A stretch of 64,000 nt of DNA from Psychrilyobacter atlanticus DSM 19335 (GTDB lineage Bacteria > Fusobacteriota > Fusobacteriia > Fusobacteriales > Fusobacteriaceae), in contig NZ_KE384547.1 in the NCBI RefSeq assembly GCF_000426625.1, positions 1,038,986 to 1,102,985 on the forward strand, read 5' to 3'. The position numbers and the translations under genes are program-made. The notes beneath the pieces were generated by a model that did not search any database, had not been told where the DNA came from, and was given only the letters and a program-made list of their open reading frames with translations. This document shows, in pieces, positions 46,180 to 53,589 of the stretch (position 1 is the stretch's first letter; the number at the start of each line of letters is the position of its first letter).

Positions 46180-47548
46180 GTGTATCTATCATTTGATTTT
46201 TTTCAGTAAAAAAATTCCAATTTTTAGTTGTTCTAATAAACCAACCTACCATAAATGTTCCTTTAAATAAAGTGGTAATAGTTATAGCCCACCAAACACC
46301 ATTTAATCCTAATAGACCATTCTGGGAAAGAAATAATGCCAAGGGTATTCTCACAATATTAAAAAAAGTAGTGATATAAAATGGAGGCTTGGTTTTCCCT
46401 AGACCATTGAATGCTCCAGCAGTCAAGATTTCAATACACATAAAGAGCTGGGAATAAGATAGAATCTTTAAGTATTCTATTCCATTTTTTACACTCTCCT
46501 CCTCCTGGATAAATATATTAAATATCCTTTCAGCACCTAGATAGAAAAGAAAACTTGTTAAAAGTCCTACCACACTCATAATAATCATAGATATTTTATA
46601 TCCCTTTAATATTCTTTTAGGCTGATTTGCACCATAGTTCTGTCCGATAAAGGCAGATAAAGCTACCTGGAAGCCTATGGCAGTCATCCAAGAGAGAGAC
46701 TCTACCTGGGAACCTACTTTTTGAACTGCTATTGCCATAGGGCCCCAAAAGGCGATGATCCTGGCTATTATCATGGAAAGGCCGGTAAATAGACCACTTT
46801 GTAATCCTACAGGGATACCTAAAGTAGCTATCTCCTTGATAATTTTAATTTTTGGCAGCTCCGATAATCCTTTTAATGAAACCTGAGTTTTAAATTTTTT
46901 AATATAGATAAAAAATGATAATGTCACTGATCCTTGAGCTATAATAGTGGCAATTGCAGCTCCACTTACTCCCATAGCAGGAAATCCTATCATTCCAAAG
47001 ATAAGGATGGGATCCAAAATCATATTGATTACTAAACCTATGGCATTCATATAAAAAGGTGTTTTTGTGTCTCCATAACCTGTAAAAATTGCTGTGAGAA
47101 CAGGGTTGGTAAAGTTAAATATCATTCCAAAACCTATAATGACTAAGTATTTTTTAGCCATATCGATAACTGCCAGATCCCCTAGTCTAAAAAATGCAAT
47201 TAGGGAATCTTTAAATAATATCATAACAAGTCCATAAATAATGGCTAAAATTATATTTAATTGGATAGCATTTACAGTATAATTTTGGGCTAATTTTAAT
47301 TTTTTACCACCAATAGATTGGGCTATCTTAACTTGAGCCCCTACCTGGGATATACTGATAAACGCAAAACTAAGCCAGAGGAAAAATCCTGCACTTCCTA
47401 TAGCGGCTACAGCCCCACTTCCCATCTTTCCTATCCATATCATATCTATTAAGTTATAGGCCATCTGTAAAAAAGATGTTCCCATAACCGGGAGTGCCAT
47501 CTTTAAGAGGGAACGTGTAATACTTCCCTCTGTCATATTTATCTTCAT
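46154..47548 (-). CDS. MATE-family efflux transporter
   Basis: A 464-residue membrane protein with twelve helices in two halves. MATE signatures are MALPVMGTSFLQMAYNLIDM, GAVAAIGSAGFFLW, TPFYMNAIGLVINMILDPIL and the repeat-two ALSAFIGQNYGANQPKRI. It exports cationic drugs or metabolites using a sodium or proton gradient. ATG follows GAAGGAGAAA. The last residues TDPMNV are encoded by the arm of the shared terminator. Confidence 0.93.
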   Translation of the reverse strand: MKINMTEGSITRSLLKMALPVMGTSFLQMAYNLIDMIWIGKMGSGAVAAIGSAGFFLWLSFAFISISQVGAQVKIAQSIGGKKLKLAQNYTVNAIQLNIILAIIYGLVMILFKDSLIAFFRLGDLAVIDMAKKYLVIIGFGMIFNFTNPVLTAIFTGYGDTKTPFYMNAIGLVINMILDPILIFGMIGFPAMGVSGAAIATIIAQGSVTLSFFIYIKKFKTQVSLKGLSELPKIKIIKEIATLGIPVGLQSGLFTGLSMIIARIIAFWGPMAIAVQKVGSQVESLSWMTAIGFQVALSAFIGQNYGANQPKRILKGYKISMIIMSVVGLLTSFLFYLGAERIFNIFIQEEESVKNGIEYLKILSYSQLFMCIEILTAGAFNGLGKTKPPFYITTFFNIVRIPLALFLSQNGLLGLNGVWWAITITTLFKGTFMVGWFIRTTKNWNFFTEKNQMIDTQKTDPMNV

Positions 47549-47672
47549 ATTTTTCTCCTTCTAGATTTTCTTTTTATTTTAATTATACATTGTACAGTAT
47601 TTGATCTTAATTTGCTATTTTTTCTTTTAATTAGTAAAGATATTGTTTTCTAAGGAAAAACAAAGAAAAGTA

Positions 47673-47701
47673 TTGACTTTACATTGCACATATTCTATAC
47701 T
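47673..47701 (+). promoter_or_regulatory. promoter of the YfcC gene
   Basis: TTGACT at 47673-47678 and TATACT at 47696-47701, spacer 17 bp, 57 bp before the ATG. Confidence 0.7.
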
Positions 47702-47757
47702 TATTGTAGGGTTATTTAACGTTTGTGATAAAAAAAACAATATTTGGAGGGAAAGAG

Positions 47758-49233
47758 ATGGCGAAAAAGAAATTTCAAATGCCAACAGCTTATACTATAT
47801 TATTTAGTATAATAATTGTAGTGGCAGTATTTACATGGATAGTTCCAGCAGGAGAATATGATTATGTGGAGGGGACGAAACAACCAATTCCTGGGACATA
47901 TAAGGTAGTGGATTCAAATCCTCAAGCACTTTGGGAAGTAATAAATGCTCCTATCAAAGGTTTCTATGAAGCTAAGGATATTGCATTGTTTGTATTAGTA
48001 ATCGGTGGATTCTTAGGTATAGTAATGAAAACAGGTGCTATCGATGCAGGGATTGGACAGGTTATAAAAAAATTAAAGGGAAGGGAAAAGGTAATGATAC
48101 CTATCCTTATGACAATATTTGCAGCAGGCGGGACATCATTTGGGATGGCAGAGGAAACAATAGCTTTCTATCCCCTGTTGATTCCTGTATTTATCGGGGC
48201 AGGGTATGATGCCTTGACAGCAGTAGGGGTAGTAATGCTAGGGGCAGGAACAGGTGTTCTATGCTCTACGGTAAATCCATTTGCTACAGGAATCGCTTCT
48301 GGATTCGCTGAGATCTCTATCGGAGATGGATTGGGATTAAGATTATTAATGATGGTAGTTTTACTTGGATTCGCTATATTTTATGTTATGAGATATGCTG
48401 AAAAAGTAAAGAAAGATCCTACAAAATCATTGGTATACGATATGAAAAAAGAAAATGAACATCATTTCCTAGGAGGAGAAGAGCAGGAAACTCCAGAATT
48501 GACAGGTAAAAGAAAGTTGATCCTTTGGATATTTGGTGGAACTTTTATAGTCATGATCTTAGGAGTGATCCCATGGGCTTATAAGTTTAACATTACAATA
48601 TTTGAAGATATTAACAACTTCTTCCAAGGATTGCCATTGGTAGGCGACTTATTAGGGCACACAGTTGCACTTGGTGACTGGTGGTTTGGAGAGATGACTG
48701 TATTATTTATGGTTTCATCTGTATTGATTGGAAAAATCTACGGGATGGAAGAGAAAGAGATTGTATCAGTATTTGTAAATGGTGCCAGAGATCTATTAGG
48801 AGTAGCACTTATTGTAGGAATTTCTAGAGGAATTACTATAGTAATGAATGCTGGTGGAATGACTAATACTGTTTTATATTGGGGAGAACAGGCGTTAACA
48901 GGTGTAGGATCTACAGCATTTGCGATCATCTCATACTTATTCTATCTGCCTATGTCATTCTTAATACCTTCAACTTCGGGACTAGCTACACTATCTATGC
49001 CTATCATGGCTCCATTAGGAGAATTTTCAGGTCTAGCAAAGAATGTAGTAGTTACTGGATATCAATCTGCATCAGGAGTATTAAACTTACTTACTCCTAC
49101 ATCTGCAGTAGTAATGGGTGGATTAGCAATAGGAAGAGTATCATATACAAAGTGGTTAAAATTTGTAATGCCTCTATTTATTGCATTTATAGTGATGACT
49201 ATGGCACTACTAGCTTTAGGTTCAATGATGTAA
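47758..49233 (+). CDS. YfcC/DcuC-family membrane transporter
   Basis: A 491-residue protein with about twelve helices. It starts at ATG 47758 behind TTTGGAGGGAAAG; an upstream in-frame GTG (47725) lacks a ribosome site. YfcC features are AYTILFSIIIVVAVFTWIVP, the GEYDY segment, GGTSFGMAEETIAFYPLLIP and FLIPSTSGLATLSMPIMAPL. Members carry C4-dicarboxylates, basic amino acids or peptides. It is followed, 133 bp later, by isoaspartyl dipeptidase, a frequent pairing that suggests import of isoaspartyl or other small peptides. Confidence 0.9.
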   Translation: MAKKKFQMPTAYTILFSIIIVVAVFTWIVPAGEYDYVEGTKQPIPGTYKVVDSNPQALWEVINAPIKGFYEAKDIALFVLVIGGFLGIVMKTGAIDAGIGQVIKKLKGREKVMIPILMTIFAAGGTSFGMAEETIAFYPLLIPVFIGAGYDALTAVGVVMLGAGTGVLCSTVNPFATGIASGFAEISIGDGLGLRLLMMVVLLGFAIFYVMRYAEKVKKDPTKSLVYDMKKENEHHFLGGEEQETPELTGKRKLILWIFGGTFIVMILGVIPWAYKFNITIFEDINNFFQGLPLVGDLLGHTVALGDWWFGEMTVLFMVSSVLIGKIYGMEEKEIVSVFVNGARDLLGVALIVGISRGITIVMNAGGMTNTVLYWGEQALTGVGSTAFAIISYLFYLPMSFLIPSTSGLATLSMPIMAPLGEFSGLAKNVVVTGYQSASGVLNLLTPTSAVVMGGLAIGRVSYTKWLKFVMPLFIAFIVMTMALLALGSMM

Positions 49234-49235
49234 AT

Positions 49236-49274
49236 AAAAAAAGCGATTAAGTCTTAGGATTTATTCGCTTTTTT
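49236..49274 (+). terminator. hairpin between the YfcC and iadA genes
   Basis: AAAAAAAGCGA (49236-49246) pairs with TCGCTTTTTT (49265-49274). It may only partly stop transcription into iadA. Confidence 0.75.
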
Positions 49275-49366
49275 AATAGATAAGAAGAAAAGTCAAGGTT
49301 AGAAGTTTTAATTATAAATGCTGGTGATTGATTAAACATTTCGTTAAGTAGAATAAGGGGGATAAG

Positions 49367-50533
49367 ATGATAAAATTATTAAAAAATGCAGAGGTGTATA
49401 GTCCAGAATATATTGGTAAAAAAGATATCTTGATTGCAGGCAGCAAGATAGCAAAGATAGAAGATTCTATTGATATAGATGAAAAATTAGCGACTATCAT
49501 AGATCTAAAAGGAAAAAAAATAGTGCCAGGATTCATTGATTCCCATGTTCATATCTGTGGAGGAGGAGGAGAGGGAAGTTTTAGATCTAGAACCCCTGAA
49601 ATTCAGTTAACAGATATGACTACTGCTGGTGTTACTACGGTAATAGGTGTGTTGGGAACAGATGGAACTACAAGAACTATGACAAATTTAATAGCTAAGG
49701 CTAAGGGACTCAAAGAAGAGGGGGTATCTGCGTTTGTGCTTACAGGATCTTATGAAATACCTGTGAGAACTCTTACAGGGAAGGTTACAGATGATATTAT
49801 TCTAATAGAGGAAGTAATCGGCTGTGGAGAGTTAGCAGTAGCAGACCACAGATCTTCTCACCCTACATCGGATGAATTATTGAGAGTGGCATCTGATACA
49901 AGATTAGGAGGGATTCTGTCTGGAAAAGCTGGAATTATAGGAGTACACATGGGTGACAGTCATGAAGTGACAGATCTACTTTTAGAGGCAATTGACAAAG
50001 GAGCACTGCCAATTAAACAATTTGTACCTACCCATATGAATAGAAACCCATACCTATTTGAGGCAGCATTGAAATATGGTAAAAGAGGCGGGAATTTAGA
50101 TTTTACTACTTCTACAACTCCTGAATTTTTAGCCGATGGAGAGGTGAAATGTGGTAAAGCCACGAAACTATGTATAGAGGCAGGGATTGACATCTCACAA
50201 ATTACCTATACATCTGATGGGCAGGGAAGTCTGCCTGAATATGATGCAGAGGGAAATTTTAAAGGCGTTAAATTAGGGAAATGTGAAACTCTTTATGAGG
50301 CTGTAAAGGAAGGGATGAAAGAAGAAAATTTAAAGTTAGAAGATATAATAAAGGTTATTACTTCTAATCCTGCAACGACGTTTAAATTAAAAGGAAAAGG
50401 ATTTATAGAGGAAGGCTTTGATGCAGACCTGGTTATCTTAGATGAAAACTTAGATATAGATGGTGTATTAGCTTTGGGGACTGTAATGGTAGAAGATAAG
50501 GTTGCTATAGTTAAGGGAACTTTCGAAAAATAA
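49367..50533 (+). CDS. iadA: isoaspartyl dipeptidase (beta-aspartyl peptidase)
   Basis: A 388-residue amidohydrolase of the IadA type. Metal ligands and substrate loop are visible in GFIDSHVHICGGGGEGSFRS, ADHRSSHPT, VHMGDSHEV, FVPTHMNRN and TYTSDGQGSLPEYDAEG. It hydrolyses dipeptides with an isoaspartyl bond, formed by protein ageing. ATG follows AAGGGGGATAAG. Downstream of the YfcC carrier, which may supply its substrate. Confidence 0.94.
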   Translation: MIKLLKNAEVYSPEYIGKKDILIAGSKIAKIEDSIDIDEKLATIIDLKGKKIVPGFIDSHVHICGGGGEGSFRSRTPEIQLTDMTTAGVTTVIGVLGTDGTTRTMTNLIAKAKGLKEEGVSAFVLTGSYEIPVRTLTGKVTDDIILIEEVIGCGELAVADHRSSHPTSDELLRVASDTRLGGILSGKAGIIGVHMGDSHEVTDLLLEAIDKGALPIKQFVPTHMNRNPYLFEAALKYGKRGGNLDFTTSTTPEFLADGEVKCGKATKLCIEAGIDISQITYTSDGQGSLPEYDAEGNFKGVKLGKCETLYEAVKEGMKEENLKLEDIIKVITSNPATTFKLKGKGFIEEGFDADLVILDENLDIDGVLALGTVMVEDKVAIVKGTFEK

Positions 50534-50686
50534 AAAAGTAACGTGACCTTGCATCCAGATAGGAATAATCTAAGGTTTTATAATTTCTTATTTATTCCAT
50601 AAATTTTATCTCAAAGTTCTATGTTTATATAATAAATTAATAGTATTTTGGTGATGCCTCTTGCGGGTATAATTTACTAGATAAAA

Positions 50687-50717
50687 AAAGAGTTTTTGCC
50701 CCAGGCAAAAACTCTTT
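50687..50717. terminator. terminator after the endonuclease IV gene
   Basis: AAAGAGTTTTTGCC (50687-50700) pairs exactly with GGCAAAAACTCTTT (50704-50717); loop CCA. It ends transcripts from the minus strand and could also serve iadA. Confidence 0.92.
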
Positions 50718-50721
50718 ATTA

Positions 50722-51582
50722 TTATTCTGTTATAAGACTATACAGAAGCTCTATTTCTTCTTTCCATATAGATTGATCTATTGTCTCTAAGGTGATCGGC
50801 ATATTATCAAATCTAGGGTCATTCATAAACCTTTTAAAGAAATCCATTCCTAGCATACCGTTTCCAATACTTTCATGTCTATCCTTTTTACAGGCTAACC
50901 CATACATAGAATCGTTTAAGTGGATTCCCTTTAGATACTTAAATCCAACTAGATTTTCGAACTCCTCAAATGTTTTTTCATACCCTTCTTCAGTAGCTAA
51001 GTCATACCCATAGTCAAAAGTGTGGCAGGTATCAAGTAAGACTCCTATACGATCTTTGTTTTCGACTCTATCTATAATTCCTTTTAACTCCTCAAAATTT
51101 CCACCTATGGTATTTCCTTTACCAGCTGTGTTTTCAAGGACTACAGTGATGTATTCTGTAGCTTTAATAGCTTCATTGATACCTTTAGCTATAAGATCGT
51201 ATCCTTCTTCCAACGAGATGAGTCCCAGATGACTTCCGCAGTGTAGATTTACATATTTTAATCCCAACTGTTCACCTCTTTTCAGTTCATCGATCAGAGC
51301 ATCTAATGATTTTTGCCATTTTTCAGGATCAGAATTAGCTAAATTTATAAGATATCCAGCATGAGGCATGATATAATCAGTATTAAAATTATATTTTTTC
51401 ATCTCATCCTTAAACTTAGTTATTACCTTGTCATCATAATCTTTAGCAACCCATCTTTTTTGATTTTTTAAGAACATTGCAAAGGCTGTACCGCCGATGT
51501 CGTGGGCATTTTTAGGGGCATTAAAAACTCCTCCACTAACACTAACGTGCGCGCCTAAAAATTTATTTATTTTTTCACTCAT
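50722..51582 (-). CDS. nfo: deoxyribonuclease IV (endonuclease IV)
   Basis: A 286-residue TIM-barrel DNA-repair enzyme with all three-zinc ligands in place: GAHVSVSGG, MPHAGYL, NLHCGSH, VLENTAGKGN, LLDTCHTFDYGYD, GIHLNDS, KKDRHESIGNG and ITLETID. It cuts 5' to abasic sites in base-excision repair. ATG follows GGAGGATATATA. A short stretch resembling its N-terminus is found at 57802-57855. Confidence 0.97.
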   Translation of the reverse strand: MSEKINKFLGAHVSVSGGVFNAPKNAHDIGGTAFAMFLKNQKRWVAKDYDDKVITKFKDEMKKYNFNTDYIMPHAGYLINLANSDPEKWQKSLDALIDELKRGEQLGLKYVNLHCGSHLGLISLEEGYDLIAKGINEAIKATEYITVVLENTAGKGNTIGGNFEELKGIIDRVENKDRIGVLLDTCHTFDYGYDLATEEGYEKTFEEFENLVGFKYLKGIHLNDSMYGLACKKDRHESIGNGMLGMDFFKRFMNDPRFDNMPITLETIDQSIWKEEIELLYSLITE

Positions 51583-51634
51583 TATATATCCTCCAATTTC
51601 ATATTTGTAATCATTATAACATAGTTTATTTTAA

Positions 51635-51811
51635 AATAAAACATCTAAGGGTGTAAATTACAAGATTCTTAATGATTTTGCGGAAGGATTTAAGAGATCT
51701 AAGCATAATGGAAATATCAACTTGGCCTCCAATGATCAAATAAATAATGAATTAGATAAATACAAGGTGTCGTTGGGTTTGAAGGATTCCAAATCAAGGG
51801 AAAAGGATTAG
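51635..51811 (+). pseudogene. possible gene remnant
   Basis: A frame without start codon is open from 51635 to the TAG at 51811 and reads like a real hydrophilic protein end (ILNDFAEGFKRSKHNGNINL, then SKSREKD). No family recognised. It lies in the 470-bp gap after the nfo gene, and the rest of this gap is AT-rich with no other signal. Confidence 0.3.
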
Positions 51812-52056
51812 AGTTTAAAGTAGATCTATGAAATTATAAGACTAAGTTATTTCAATTTAAGATTTTTAGAAAGGCGAATTCAATAAGAGAATTATTTTTA
51901 GGAGAGAATTAAACCTCTTCTTTTTTTTATTAAAGAAGGAAATAAAAAAAGAAAGAAGTATAAAAAATAATGAATTAAACTTAATTTTTAAAAAATGTAG
52001 CATAAATATGATACACTAATACTTAAAATAACACAATTATTAAAGAGATGATACTA

Positions 52057-52203
52057 ATGGAAAAAAAAGAAGTTATTTGTTTAAAGTGCAAGAAGAAATT
52101 TATTACTGAAGTTGATTCAAAGGGAATCCCGTATAGTAGGATATGTAGTAAATGCAAAAAAAGTACTCAAAAATTTGGAAGAGGCGTAAGTGGAACTTCT
52201 TAA
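52057..52203 (+). CDS. 48-residue zinc-ribbon-like protein
   Basis: A short frame from ATG 52057 encodes two CxxC pairs, VICLKCKKKF near the start and RICSKCKKST near residue 31, spaced as in a small zinc ribbon. The rest is basic. It precedes the next small cysteine protein by 19 bp, so the two form a likely operon. Ribosome site is modest (AAAGAG). Function unknown; nucleic-acid binding is a guess. Confidence 0.65.
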   Translation: MEKKEVICLKCKKKFITEVDSKGIPYSRICSKCKKSTQKFGRGVSGTS

Positions 52204-52222
52204 ATAAAAATTGGAGGGGAAT

Positions 52223-52444
52223 ATGGTGAAAATAATCTTAGTTGTAATTTTAATCGTAATCATTTTTCTGATTATAAAAAAGGAAGAAAAAGAATTAATA
52301 AATTTTGTTTTTATAAATAAGAAAACTAAAAAATATCATCAAGAGAAATGTCCGTATTCTAAAAACTTAGAATCTATAGCTTTAAAAGTAGCTATTAAAG
52401 AAGGGTATACTCCATGTAAAATTTGTAATGAAGAAGATATATAG
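52223..52444 (+). CDS. small membrane-anchored protein with H-C-GY-CxxC motif
   Basis: Start at ATG 52223 behind GGAGGGG (the frame opens with TTG at 52211). The 73-residue product has an N-terminal membrane helix (IILVVILIVIIFLII) and a C-terminal metal-binding-like motif: KKYHQEKCPYSK, then AIKEGYTPCKICN. This H-x3-C...GY-x-P-C-x2-C pattern resembles the small Ada-like zinc module found at the ends of many secreted nucleases. Two cytosolic-looking relatives lie at 60063-60251 and 60381-60572. Confidence 0.7.
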   Translation: MVKIILVVILIVIIFLIIKKEEKELINFVFINKKTKKYHQEKCPYSKNLESIALKVAIKEGYTPCKICNEEDI

Positions 52445-52563
52445 AAAAATAAAAGGGATATTTTAAATATTCCTTTTTTTATTCTTTTTAAATTTACATT
52501 GAAATAATTAGAACACAGTAGTATAAATAGTAATAAAGACACTTGATAAGTGAGGATGATAGA

Positions 52564-52766
52564 ATGGATGAAAAAAATCACAATTATTTTTAGATTCGAT
52601 AACACAATATTTAACTTGTAATTATTCTTTTCTAAATGATTATAAAATAATCTATTATTTAGATAATGAAAAAGTTGGAACCATCTCAGCATTAGAATAC
52701 ATTAAAAATTTCCATCTAAATGGTAAAGTTAGAGTTTCATACAACATAGAGATAAAAAGAAAATAA
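52564..52766 (+). pseudogene. small gene broken by a one-base frameshift
   Basis: ATG 52564 behind GAGGATGAT gives MDEKNHNYF and then a TAG. One extra T in the TATTTTTAG run would join it to an open frame LDSITQYLTCNYSFLNDYK through to VRVSYNIEIKRK and a TAA at 52764-52766, making a 67-residue protein. No family known. The break may be real decay, a homopolymer sequencing error or a slippage-controlled switch. Confidence 0.55.
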
Positions 52767-52960
52767 TGTGATTTTTAACTGTTCTATAAAATGTGTCAAA
52801 AGTCATAAAAAACATAAAATACTATTATATTCAATGTAGTACTTTTAATGAGAGATAAAAATTACACTCTCAATTCTTTTATTTAAATTTAAAATTGACT
52901 TTTTTAAATTTAAAAGATAAAATTAAACTTACATATAATTAAAATTAAAGGTGGAATATA

Positions 52961-53419
52961 ATGAGCGGAGTAAAAGAAGCATTAAGAAAAATTATGAAAG
53001 ATTTAAATTGTAAAACATCATGGAAAGTAAGAGAAGAGGCATTGGAAAGTTCTGTAAACGATTATGATTTAAGTAACCCTGAATATCAATCTCTAAAAGA
53101 TAAAATAATTCAGTTAACTTTAAATGACAAAGTAACTGCAGTTAAAGAAGCTGGTTTAAAAGTTTGTAAAAATCATGGATTAACAAAAAATCAAAAACCA
53201 ATATTCTTAAGTAAAAAAGATATAAAATATCAATCTAAAGATTTTAATAAAATCATTTCAAGAATTAAAAAAGAGAAAAAAATGGAAGAACTTAATTTAG
53301 AAGATTTAAAAAAACAATTTAGTTTAGTAGCTCCTGAAATGTATGATGTTATGCAGTTTGAAAAAGGGGAAAAATTTGATAAGTGGATAGAGAATATATA
53401 TAGATCTTTAAGAAGATAG
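52961..53419 (+). CDS. hypothetical helical protein, 152 residues
   Basis: A soluble lysine-rich protein starting MSGVKEALRKIMKDLNCKTS with regular helices (SWKVREEALESSVNDYDLSN, then VTAVKEAGLKVCKNHG) that resemble HEAT-type repeats in the first 75 residues. No catalytic motif. ATG follows AAAGGTGGAA. Followed by a palindromic IS-end relative that may act as its terminator. Confidence 0.75.
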   Translation: MSGVKEALRKIMKDLNCKTSWKVREEALESSVNDYDLSNPEYQSLKDKIIQLTLNDKVTAVKEAGLKVCKNHGLTKNQKPIFLSKKDIKYQSKDFNKIISRIKKEKKMEELNLEDLKKQFSLVAPEMYDVMQFEKGEKFDKWIENIYRSLRR

Positions 53420-53483
53420 GCAAATCTATATAGTCTTACTATGTATTTTTTTAAGATTCAATAAATTAAAAAGGACACTAAAA

Positions 53484-53544
53484 TAAACTGTAACCATGAA
53501 ACTAACACTCTTTTTCAAGTGTCTAGTTTCATGGTTACAGTTTA
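53484..53544. repeat. 61-bp palindrome related to the IS3 element end (MITE-like)
   Basis: The arms TAAACTGTAACCATGAAACT at 53484-53503 and its exact complement at 53525-53544 are the same sequence as the right end of the IS at 2583-4035, including the inner ACACT/AGTGT pair. No transposase is between them. The flanking AAAAT and ATTTT, ACAC and GTGT continue the stem into a T-run at 53558-53565, so it sits in or forms a terminator between two converging genes. Confidence 0.85.
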
Positions 53545-53589
53545 CATTTTGAAGGTGTTTTTTTTATCTTATATTAGAATTTTTTATTA

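Noticed and set aside
48879-49250. 123-codon plus frame inside the YfcC gene
   Set aside because: Overlaps the clear transporter frame; its composition (many S, Y, I) is that of a shifted reading of a membrane gene.
52339-52692. 117-codon minus-strand frame over the small cysteine gene region
   Set aside because: It lies opposite two plus-strand genes with good ribosome sites and is rich in I, L and F as expected of a shadow frame; no ribosome site of its own.
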